A stretch of DNA of 13,802 nt, from NCBI GenBank assembly GCA_002418625.1, contig DIEM01000049.1, forward strand, positions 26,830 to 40,631. Reading direction: 5' to 3'. The notes under the pieces are model-generated. The model saw only the letters and a program-made list of their open reading frames with translations, did not search any database and was not told the origin of the DNA. Source of the stretch: Firmicutes bacterium UBA5774 (GTDB lineage: Bacteria > Bacillota > Clostridia > Peptostreptococcales > Anaerovoracaceae). The translations under genes and the position numbers were made by a program. Of the stretch, positions 1 through 5,800 are shown in pieces. How positions within the stretch are numbered: position 1 is the stretch's first letter; the number at the start of each line of letters is the position of its first letter.

Positions 1-317
1 GCTATACGAAATGCAACACCGTTATTGTCGATGACAGCAGCATCATCACATCTGACAGGGGCATCGCGCTGGCAGCCGGAAGGCACGGCATTGATGTGCT
101 GGAAATCGCGCCCGGTCACGTCCGGCTCGATGGCCACCCTTGCGGCTTCCTCGGCGGCGCCTCTGTCAGGATCGGCAGCCAGGTCGTATTCAACGGAGAT
201 CTGTCGCGCCATCCCGATTTTGAAGCCATCTGCGGTTTCATCGCCCTCCGGGGCCTTCAAACGCTATTCTTTGAAGAATACACGCTTGAGGATATCGGAT
301 CGGTCATCGTACTTTAG
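1..317 (+). CDS. GME-fold protein (DUF6873-like), C-terminal fragment
   Basis: The 5' end lies outside the window. The open frame begins at base 3 and gives 104 residues up to TAG at 315-317. The fragment has the order I associate with the clostridial DUF6873 family of the guanidino-group-modifying-enzyme (GME) fold: a YTKCN opening, an ITSDRGIA segment near residue 15, DVLEIAPGHVRL near 31-42, GFLGGASVRI at 48-57, and FNGDLSRHPDF near 63-73. Members resemble the arginine deiminase superfamily, but no substrate is known to me for this group. Cysteines at fragment residues 4, 47 and 77 are visible; I cannot say whether any is catalytic. The stop codon overlaps the ribosome binding site of the following radical SAM gene, so the two are probably co-transcribed. 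The family name is recalled from motif order and has not been checked by a search. Confidence 0.72.
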   Translation, partial: YTKCNTVIVDDSSIITSDRGIALAAGRHGIDVLEIAPGHVRLDGHPCGFLGGASVRIGSQVVFNGDLSRHPDFEAICGFIALRGLQTLFFEEYTLEDIGSVIVL

Positions 318-320
318 GAG
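316..320 (+). promoter_or_regulatory. Ribosome binding site AGGAG overlapping the upstream stop codon
   Basis: AGGAG sits 7 bases before the ATG at 328. Its first two bases are the last two of the TAG that ends the GME-fold gene. This fixes the start of the radical SAM gene and suggests that ribosomes terminating on the first gene are well placed to begin the second. Confidence 0.8.
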
Positions 321-327
321 TTTTATA

Positions 328-1398
328 ATGAAAAAGCATGCCATCATTCCTGTATTCCTGCCTCATGAAGGTTGCCCGAACGACTGTGTTTTCTGCAACC
401 AGAAGGTTATCACCGCAAGGCCCGGACTTCCTGAGCCGGCGGCATTCAGAACCATGGTCGACACTTATCTCGAAACTATCTCCGGAAGAGGCATCGAAAC
501 AGTCGAAATCGCTTTTTTCGGCGGCAGCTTCACAGGCATGCCGGATGCGGTCCAGAATACATATCTTGAAATTGCCGGAATATACAAGAGCCGCGGCTCG
601 ATCGGCAAGATCCGCCTCTCGACGCGCCCCGATTATATCGACGACCGGATCCTTGAGAATCTCAGGTCGCATTCTGTCGATATCATTGAGCTTGGCGTCC
701 AGTCACTGGACGATACGGTCCTGCGGCTTTCCAACCGCGGTCATGACTGCGCTGCAGTCTATGAAAGCGCCGCGCTGATCAAATCATATGGCTTCGAGCT
801 TGGCATCCAGCTGATGATAGGCCTTCCGGGAGATTCCCGGGAAAAATGCGTGGCATCGGCGGAAAAAGCCGCGGCAATCGGGCCTTCCATCGCCAGGATC
901 TACCCGACCGTCATCCTTCGCGGCACTGAATTGGAGCAAATGTACATCAACGGGGACTACCGTCCGCTGGACCAGGACGAGGCGATCGTCACAGCCAAGG
1001 CTATGTGCCTCATCCTTCGGAAAGCCGGTGTCAATGTGATACGCATCGGCCTTAAAAGCAGCGACTTCATCGCCGAAGGCCGGGAGGCCCTCGGCGGCAC
1101 TTATCATCCGGCCTTCAGACAGCTTGTTGAAAGCGAGATCGTAAAAGATATTTTAGAGGCGCAGCTCAATGGCCTGCTGGCCGAACTCACCTCAAATCCG
1201 GGCGAGTTCTCCTCCGTCTTCCATGAAAGCCCCCCTCGCCGAATATGCTTCATGGGCGACAGCGACAGCCTTTCCGACATGATCGGCCACAAAAAAAGCA
1301 ACCGGCTGTATTTCGAACAGAAATACAGCCCTATGGAATTCACCTTCAAAACGGACACTTCGCTTGAAAAAGGTTCTTTTCGAACAATGGCGCTTTAG
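328..1398 (+). CDS. Elp3-like radical SAM protein (COG1243-type, no acetyltransferase domain)
   Basis: This 356-residue protein carries the radical SAM iron-sulfur motif CPNDCVFC, with cysteines at residues 16, 20 and 23 binding a 4Fe-4S cluster that cleaves S-adenosylmethionine. The N-terminal IIPVFLPHEGCPNDCVFCNQ pattern, followed by AFFGGSFTGM, an STRPDYID segment and ELGVQSLDD, is typical of the short Elp3-like radical SAM proteins of clostridia. Elp3 itself modifies wobble uridine in tRNA using a fused GNAT domain. That domain is absent here, so the substrate is unknown and annotation as elongator protein 3 would be an overreach. The start at 328 is chosen because AGGAG at 316-320 lies 7 bases upstream and the family begins right before the IIPVF segment. 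The frame is also open upstream, but that stretch is out of frame over the GME-fold gene. The gene converges on the ADP-ribosylglycohydrolase gene with 6 bp between stops and no clear terminator. Confidence 0.88.
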   Translation: MKKHAIIPVFLPHEGCPNDCVFCNQKVITARPGLPEPAAFRTMVDTYLETISGRGIETVEIAFFGGSFTGMPDAVQNTYLEIAGIYKSRGSIGKIRLSTRPDYIDDRILENLRSHSVDIIELGVQSLDDTVLRLSNRGHDCAAVYESAALIKSYGFELGIQLMIGLPGDSREKCVASAEKAAAIGPSIARIYPTVILRGTELEQMYINGDYRPLDQDEAIVTAKAMCLILRKAGVNVIRIGLKSSDFIAEGREALGGTYHPAFRQLVESEIVKDILEAQLNGLLAELTSNPGEFSSVFHESPPRRICFMGDSDSLSDMIGHKKSNRLYFEQKYSPMEFTFKTDTSLEKGSFRTMAL

Positions 1399-1404
1399 CC
1401 CTAT

Positions 1405-2442
1405 TCAGTGCGTCTTGCTCGCCTTGAGCAATTCGTCCGCTCCGTGGACGATCAGTTCCGACAATTCTATGACCTGGATCCATTTGTACGGGATCTCGAG
1501 ACTGCCCAGCAGCGCGCCCATGATATTTCCGCAGACAGCCGCCGTCGAGTCGCTGTCCCCGCCATGATTCGCGGCAAGGCATACGGCTTCCCTGAAATCG
1601 TTCCTGTGTTTCAGCGCCGCGTAAACGGCAATCGCGATGGTTTCTTCGCCGACCCATCCCTCTCCGAGCGATATCAGGCTCTGATACGGATCCGTCGGCT
1701 GTTCGGCCAGCTCCACGGCCTTTTCGACAAGTGCCAAAACTTCCTCGTGCCCATGATGCTTCTTTAGTTCTTCCAGCCCCGCCAGCACTGCCGCTTTGAG
1801 GTCCGCACCGCCGGTGATGCTTGCGATGATGAAGGCGAATAAGCCCGCAGCCAGATAACCGGATGGGTGCCCGTGGGTGATCGCTCCGCTTTCGCAGCCG
1901 ATCGTGAACGCCTTGGCCGGATCCTTCGAAAAGTAAAGGCCGATGGGGGCCGCCCGCATGACTGCGCCGCAGCCCTTGCTGTCATTGATCTTGTTTTTCA
2001 TCGTGCCGTATTTGCCGTTGATGCTGCCCGCAAGCGACGACAGGCAGGTCTTCCCTGGAGCCCTGCGCGCATAAAGCTCCTCCCATTTGAGGATCTCGCC
2101 CTTCAGCAGGAATTCATATCCCTTCTCCGCAAAGCTTCCGGTCTGAGTATAGAGCCATTTCTGATATGCATAGAAAAGACACGGGATGTAGCTGTAGATC
2201 CCTTTGGTCTTCGCCTTGGAATCCGCCCAGAGAAGCCCGTCGGTCGTAAAGACCGTCATCTGCGTATCATCTGAAATCAGTGCTTTGCCTGTTGATTCGT
2301 CGCAAATGGGATCCCGGATGCCTTTTTCGCCGTATTGCTCGCGGATCTCCTTATCAGACAGGAATTCCACTGTATACCCCAAAGCGTCTCCAACAGCTCC
2401 GCCAAGCAGGCAGCCGCGATAATATGCCTTGCTTCTTCTCAT
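1405..2442 (-). CDS. ADP-ribosylglycohydrolase family protein
   Basis: A 345-residue protein of the ADP-ribosylglycohydrolase (DraG/ARH) family. These are soluble enzymes that use two magnesium ions to remove ADP-ribose from arginine, serine or related acceptors. The sequence shows the N-terminal GCLLGGAVGDALG (residues 10-22), the metal-binding SDDTQM (57-62), GHPSGYLAAGLFA in the middle, and the C-terminal HGGDSDS (293-299), whose aspartates 296 and 298 complete the metal site. All metal ligands I expect are present, so it should be active. The start at 2442 is chosen because AGGAGG lies about 10 bases upstream (2453-2458); the in-frame start at 2484 lies inside the upstream gene. That upstream stop codon overlaps this Shine-Dalgarno sequence. 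It is the last gene of the five-gene minus-strand unit. The natural substrate cannot be told from sequence, and no ADP-ribosyltransferase partner is seen in the window. Confidence 0.92.
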   Translation of the reverse strand: MRRSKAYYRGCLLGGAVGDALGYTVEFLSDKEIREQYGEKGIRDPICDESTGKALISDDTQMTVFTTDGLLWADSKAKTKGIYSYIPCLFYAYQKWLYTQTGSFAEKGYEFLLKGEILKWEELYARRAPGKTCLSSLAGSINGKYGTMKNKINDSKGCGAVMRAAPIGLYFSKDPAKAFTIGCESGAITHGHPSGYLAAGLFAFIIASITGGADLKAAVLAGLEELKKHHGHEEVLALVEKAVELAEQPTDPYQSLISLGEGWVGEETIAIAVYAALKHRNDFREAVCLAANHGGDSDSTAAVCGNIMGALLGSLEIPYKWIQVIELSELIVHGADELLKASKTH

Positions 2443-2456
2443 GATTCGAAGTCCTC

Positions 2457-3002
2457 CTATTTGAAATCCATGCCTCTCTGCCAATCATTCAGGCGTTTCT
2501 GCCTGTCTTTATAATCCGGCATCATCCGGCCCACGATCTGCCAGAAACGTTTCGAATGATTCATTTCGATAAGGTGGGCGAGTTCATGCACAACCACGTA
2601 ATCCGCCAGTTCCGGCGGCGCCAATATGAGTCTGTAGGCAAAATTGATCGTTCCCTTGGAGGTGCAGGATCCCCATCTGGTCAGGGCGCTGCTGATTTTG
2701 ATCTCCCTGTACCGGACGCCCATGATCGCCGCATAGTGATCCGCCCGCTGCGTCAGCCATGCCCCGGCTTTTGCTTTGCATTCCCGGATCTGCTCCTCCG
2801 TAAGTTGGAGCCGCAGGCACTCCGACATCCTTTTCTGCATGCTTTCGACCGTGCTGCGGATCCATGCCTGCTTTGACTGCACATAGCGGTCGATCATCGC
2901 CCTGCTTGCCGTGTGCGGTGCCCTGACGACCACACTGCCATCTCTTCCGACAGTGATCGCCACTGTCTTTCGCATCGAGCGCACCAGTTGATATTCCGTC
3001 AT
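2457..3002 (-). CDS. YgjP-like metallopeptidase-domain protein (COG1451/DUF45)
   Basis: A 181-residue protein with the zinc-binding HELAH motif (His139, Glu140, His143) inside VHELAHLIEMNHSKRFW, followed by His149 in NHS, the conserved third-ligand position of the YgjP/DUF45 group. The RWGSC segment at 109-113, ahead of an NFAYRLILAPPELADYVV-type stretch, is also typical. The fold is that of minimal zinc metallopeptidases, but I know of no firmly established protein substrate; a nucleotide pyrophosphatase activity has been reported for E. coli YgjP. Length fits the bacterial family at the short end. The start at 3002 has AGGAGG 6 bases upstream, and the TAG stop of the Ntn-hydrolase gene overlaps that site, so translation is probably coupled. 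No signal peptide or membrane segment is visible; it should be cytoplasmic. Confidence 0.9.
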   Translation of the reverse strand: MTEYQLVRSMRKTVAITVGRDGSVVVRAPHTASRAMIDRYVQSKQAWIRSTVESMQKRMSECLRLQLTEEQIRECKAKAGAWLTQRADHYAAIMGVRYREIKISSALTRWGSCTSKGTINFAYRLILAPPELADYVVVHELAHLIEMNHSKRFWQIVGRMMPDYKDRQKRLNDWQRGMDFK

Positions 3003-3011
3003 GCGTTCCTC

Positions 3012-3725
3012 CTATTTGACGCCCAATTCCTTGCGTGCCGCCCAAAAAGCCCGGTCAGGCTTGATCACCAGAACATCGACCGGTCCTCCGACAGTTTTGT
3101 ACCTGAGCTGGAACCGCATCGTATCGATGGTGGTCCTGACGGCATAGACGGCAAAGTCGATGGCGTCCTGCAGCGTGAAATAGCCCCAGGCCACTTTGCT
3201 GCCGGGGAGCTTTATGTATTCCTCTTCCTTTTTTGAATAGACATTCGTAAAAAAGCGGCCCATGACGTCGCCCTCGCCGGCCCATGTTGCACCCTGCAGG
3301 TTCTTGTTGACAAACGTCTTTTTTTTGCCCTGCATGCGGATATTCCATACCTGCTGCTCCATTTTCCCCTCGTCCTTTTTATATCCCGCAACGAGAAACT
3401 GGCTCTGGGGGATCGGCTCAAACTTGCCGAAATGATCCAGCAGCAGATCCGGCACCTGATCGACAGTCACATCCTCCGTGATCCGCTCACGGATAAAGGA
3501 TTCGATATAGCCGCCGATCGGCGCCCCTTCAATGTCCGCCGCACCGCAGACGGATATCCCGATATTGTTCGGCGTCAGGAAAGTCTTATAAGTAGTGTCC
3601 GAATAATGGATCCCCATTTGGCCGGGGGCGTCTTCCTTGTCCGCCTGCTTGCGGCTGAAGGTCGTCCGGCTGTCGCTGGCCATGACGATCCCCTCTCTGA
3701 CATAAATCGTTATCAAAAATGACAT
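3012..3725 (-). CDS. Proteasome-like Ntn-hydrolase with predicted N-terminal serine nucleophile
   Basis: A 237-residue protein that I do not recognise as a named gene but which has the layout of the proteasome/HslV/Anbu-type N-terminal-nucleophile hydrolases. It begins MSFLITIYVREGIVMASDSRTT. If the initiator Met is removed, Ser1 would be the nucleophile and Asp17 falls exactly at the proteasome Asp17 position, in the usual G-x-V-x-A-x-D strand. A Lys at mature residue 46 in YKTFLTPNNIGISVCGAADIEG resembles the catalytic Lys33 strand with its following glycine, after an insertion of about 13 residues. The remaining sequence (AWGYFTLQDAIDFAVYAVRTTIDTMR) fits the helical region that packs in this fold. 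The rest is divergent, so it is not HslV, and no ATPase partner such as HslU is nearby. GGGAGG lies just before the start. Peptidase activity is inferred; a self-processing amidase or an inactive homologue is also possible. Confidence 0.72.
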   Translation of the reverse strand: MSFLITIYVREGIVMASDSRTTFSRKQADKEDAPGQMGIHYSDTTYKTFLTPNNIGISVCGAADIEGAPIGGYIESFIRERITEDVTVDQVPDLLLDHFGKFEPIPQSQFLVAGYKKDEGKMEQQVWNIRMQGKKKTFVNKNLQGATWAGEGDVMGRFFTNVYSKKEEEYIKLPGSKVAWGYFTLQDAIDFAVYAVRTTIDTMRFQLRYKTVGGPVDVLVIKPDRAFWAARKELGVK

Positions 3726-3740
3726 GGCGTTCCTCCCGGT

Positions 3741-4280
3741 CTATTCTGCAAACGGCTTGCTGGCGTCGATATGGCCCATGAGGCTTTCGACGATCTCGCC
3801 GTCCACGAGAAACTGGACCTGCGCCACGTCCGCAAAGCTTCCCTTCAGTGTCTTGACGATCTGGCTGATCAGGAATCCTTCCTGTGTGGAGCTGCCGTTC
3901 AGATTTTCGGCGCTCAGATCGACATACGCCGTATCGCCGTCAATATAAACATCATTGAATGTTATTTCCTGTAGGATCATCGTGCCGTACCCTTCCTTGT
4001 CCGGAACGGTCTTCAGCGCCTCAAGCGCCGCCCTTGGACCGGTGCCAGGCTCCGCCTCGATCACGGCGGTTTCCGGCGGCATCAGCCGCTCAAGGCTTTC
4101 GTCGCCTGTGACCACATATTCTTCATTCACGAAATACAGGCTGACCTGAAATTCTTCCAGTACCGGCGTTTCCGGCGGCTCTGCAGGTGTTTCCGCGGGC
4201 TGGCCGGCGCAGGCGGCAAACCCCGCTGCGGCCAGGATCATCATTATTGCGCATATTGCCGCTGACATTGCTTTCTTCAT
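3741..4280 (-). CDS. GerMN-domain lipoprotein
   Basis: A 179-residue exported protein. It starts with MKKAMSAAIC and a hydrophobic stretch to residue 23, followed by Cys24 in GFAAC, which is a probable lipobox although Phe at -3 is unusual. A Pro/Glu/Thr-rich linker (27-42) leads to a GerMN (Spore_germination) domain at about 45-172. The domain ends in the characteristic VQFLVDGEIVESLMGHID pattern (155-172), with the strand-rich FNDVYIDGDTAYVDLS at 108-123. GerMN domains occur in GerM, LpqB and many Bacillota lipoproteins and are thought to bind peptidoglycan or other envelope partners; I infer an outer-face membrane-anchored protein. Its presence does not prove sporulation. The start at 4280 has GGGAGGA upstream. 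It lies 18 bp after the DUF1836 gene and 15 bp before the Ntn-hydrolase gene. Confidence 0.87.
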   Translation of the reverse strand: MKKAMSAAICAIMMILAAAGFAACAGQPAETPAEPPETPVLEEFQVSLYFVNEEYVVTGDESLERLMPPETAVIEAEPGTGPRAALEALKTVPDKEGYGTMILQEITFNDVYIDGDTAYVDLSAENLNGSSTQEGFLISQIVKTLKGSFADVAQVQFLVDGEIVESLMGHIDASKPFAE

Positions 4281-4298
4281 TGTCCTTATCCTCCCTGA

Positions 4299-4874
4299 TT
4301 ATTTCTCAATGGATTTCGTTTCCATGCGAGACATCCCGCCAAGCAAGGCAACGGCTTCTTCTTTATACCGCATCGATGCAAAAGCGCAAAAAAGAAAGCT
4401 CCTTAAAAGCTCCACATCCCCATGGAAAGGCTGTCCGCCGCAGCTTTCCGGCGATCCGTCCCGCTCCGGCGGTTTCGTTTTTGAGGCTTCCGGACTTGCC
4501 TCCGGACAACGGGCCCTGTTCTTTTCCTCCAGCATGATCAGATAACAGCTTTCATAGGTTATGCCGGCCATATCGATGAAATCGTACATTTTCCGGATCT
4601 CCTGCATTCCCAGGACCGGTTTGAGATGGTAGACGATCAGCATCTGCAAAATATGCTGCCGGGTATATTTTTTCCCTGCCACATCGCGAATGAGGTTTTC
4701 CCTGCTGTAATTGTTGATCATGGCCTTTGTCATCGGCTTTTCCGCATAGCCGGGCAATTTTCTTTCAAGAAGCATTGAAACCTGGTCGAGGTAGAGATCT
4801 ATTCCAGGTATGTCCGACGGAAGCATTTCGCCTCGTACTACCGCCGCTTCTTCATTTGTTTTGACCAATGCCAT
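4299..4874 (-). CDS. DUF1836-domain protein, probable transcriptional regulator
   Basis: A 191-residue cytoplasmic protein with a DUF1836 domain over about residues 22-115. The diagnostic segments are MTKAMINNYSRENLI (48-62), GKKYTRQHILQMLIVYHLK (67-85) and the LGMQEIRKMYDFI stretch (88-100), which look like a helix-turn-helix-type helical bundle. B. subtilis YkrK, which to my recollection belongs to this family, represses the neighbouring htpX gene; by analogy this gene may control its own unit or the divergent membrane-protein gene. A charged Pro/Ser/Glu-rich linker (about 121-150, with three cysteines between 110 and 145) separates the domain from a C-terminal helical tail. The ATG at 4874 is preferred over those at 4901 and 4904 because GGAAGGA lies upstream of it, while the earlier ATGs have no visible site. 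First gene of the five-gene minus-strand unit. Confidence 0.82.
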   Translation of the reverse strand: MALVKTNEEAAVVRGEMLPSDIPGIDLYLDQVSMLLERKLPGYAEKPMTKAMINNYSRENLIRDVAGKKYTRQHILQMLIVYHLKPVLGMQEIRKMYDFIDMAGITYESCYLIMLEEKNRARCPEASPEASKTKPPERDGSPESCGGQPFHGDVELLRSFLFCAFASMRYKEEAVALLGGMSRMETKSIEK

Positions 4875-4933
4875 CAAGTGCCGTTTCCTTCCGCTTCTCA
4901 TCATATCCCAAGGGTGGAGAAGCCTTCCCTATA

Positions 4934-4961
4934 TGTATATATACTACCATAAAATTTCCAA
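4934..4961 (-). promoter_or_regulatory. Possible sigma-A promoter for the DUF1836-led unit
   Basis: On the minus strand TTGGAA (4961-4956), a 16-base spacer and TATACA (4939-4934) precede the DUF1836 gene in a strongly AT-rich tract. The match is moderate, and the many TATA-like stretches here allow other choices. Confidence 0.4.
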
Positions 4962-4980
4962 AAATAAAATCAATATATAC

Positions 4981-5009
4981 TTGAATCGGAATCCATCGTT
5001 TGATATAAT
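4981..5009 (+). promoter_or_regulatory. Sigma-A promoter with extended -10, driving the hemolysin III-type gene
   Basis: TTGAAT at 4981-4986, a 17-base spacer and a perfect TATAAT at 5004-5009 form a near-consensus vegetative promoter. TG at 5001-5002, one base before the -10, adds an extended -10 element. Transcription would start near 5016, leaving a leader of about 105 bases before the ATG at 5121. It is the strongest promoter I can see in the window. Confidence 0.75.
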
Positions 5010-5072
5010 GCATTACATAGTAATCATTACCACGTTATGCTGTGCGTATAATATTTTATGCGATCCAGTTGA

Positions 5073-5115
5073 TCGGCAGATGCGGCCTCATGCCTTAAGC
5101 CTGCCGGAAAGGCAG
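5073..5115 (+). promoter_or_regulatory. Leader with two mutually exclusive hairpins before the membrane-protein start codon
   Basis: CGGCAG at 5074-5079 can pair with CTGCCG at 5101-5106 across a 21-base loop (a G-U pair extends it). CTGCC at 5101-5105 can instead pair with GGCAG at 5111-5115 across the GGAAA loop, 5 bases before the ATG. The second hairpin places the only purine-rich ribosome-binding candidate (GGAAAGG, 5106-5112) in its loop and 3' arm. The pairing is seen in the sequence; a regulatory role is inference and no known riboswitch class is recognised. Confidence 0.35.
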
Positions 5116-5120
5116 AACCG

Positions 5121-5789
5121 ATGAAAACCAACCATGCCGGGCCCGGCGCGTCCCTTGAGCCAAAAGAACTGGTCAGCAGCATGAGCCATCTCGCCGGAGC
5201 GCTTTGCGCCTCGGGCGGCGCCATATTCCTTATCATAAAAGGGGTCTCAGACCGGGTGTCGACGCTTCAGCTGGCCGCCTTGCTGATATTCGCCTGTTCA
5301 ATGGCCGCGCTCTATGTCGCAAGCGGCGTCTACCATCTTTCAAAGGCCCGGGGCCATCTGGCCACAGCCCTGCGCAAGTTGGATCATGCGATGATCTATG
5401 TCCTGATTGCCGGCAGCTATACGCCGATCTGCTTCTTTTACCTGCCGCTGAAAAAGGCAGCCGCCTTCGCCTTAGTGATCTGGCTCATCGCTGCTGCCGG
5501 CATCCTCGTGAAAATGTTCTGCATCGATACGCCGAACTGGGTCAGCGCATCGCTCTACATCCTGATGGGATGGGCTGTCGTCGTCGATTTTCACTCATTC
5601 TGGATCGTCGACCCCTACGGCATGGCACTGATCGCCGCCGGCGGCCTCGCGTATACGGCCGGAGGCATTATTTACGCGTTCAAGCGTCCGAATCTGGCAT
5701 CATTTTTCGGCTTCCACGAGTTATTCCATATATTCGTCCTGATCGGAAGCTTTCTCCATTTCACCGCAGTGTTTTTCTTCATGGCCTGA
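5121..5789 (+). CDS. trhA: Hemolysin III family (PAQR/TrhA-type) integral membrane protein
   Basis: A 222-residue polytopic protein with about seven hydrophobic segments. It carries the hallmark metal-site motifs of the PAQR/hemolysin III superfamily: SGVYH (68-72), RKLDH (85-89) and, near the C terminus, HELFH (199-203). Together these histidines, Asp88 and Ser68 would form the intramembrane zinc site. B. cereus hemolysin III and E. coli YqfA/TrhA are homologues; TrhA has been linked to membrane lipid homeostasis, and haemolysis is not a safe prediction for this family. The N terminus (about 20 residues) is hydrophilic. The ribosome binding site is weak (GGAAAGG, part of a small hairpin). 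The gene is expressed alone from the promoter at 4981-5009, divergent from the DUF1836-led unit and convergent with the acetyltransferase gene, whose stop is 11 bp away. Confidence 0.92.
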   Translation: MKTNHAGPGASLEPKELVSSMSHLAGALCASGGAIFLIIKGVSDRVSTLQLAALLIFACSMAALYVASGVYHLSKARGHLATALRKLDHAMIYVLIAGSYTPICFFYLPLKKAAAFALVIWLIAAAGILVKMFCIDTPNWVSASLYILMGWAVVVDFHSFWIVDPYGMALIAAGGLAYTAGGIIYAFKRPNLASFFGFHELFHIFVLIGSFLHFTAVFFFMA

Positions 5790-5796
5790 ACAGGCC
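5783..5796. terminator. Short inverted repeat at a convergent gene junction, weak terminator candidate
   Basis: GGCCTG-AA-CAGGCC is a perfect inverted repeat overlapping the stop codon of the hemolysin III-type gene and lying just past the stop of the convergent acetyltransferase gene. It could stop or slow transcription from either side. No T-run follows on either strand, so it is not a standard intrinsic terminator. Confidence 0.3.
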
Positions 5797-5800
5797 GCCG

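Noticed and set aside
25..327. An in-frame upstream extension of the radical SAM protein by about 100 residues
   Set aside because: The extra residues lie out of frame over the GME-fold gene and are low-quality Ser/Ala/Arg-rich sequence. A good ribosome binding site and the family's normal start are at 328.
1399..1404. An intrinsic terminator between the convergent radical SAM and ADP-ribosylglycohydrolase genes
   Set aside because: The gap is 6 bp, and I found no stem-loop with a T-run on either strand around it.
5027..5052. A second plus-strand promoter using TATAAT at 5047-5052
   Set aside because: The only -35-like hexamer (TTACCA, 5027-5032) is 14 bases away, too short a spacer. The promoter at 4981-5009 is far better.
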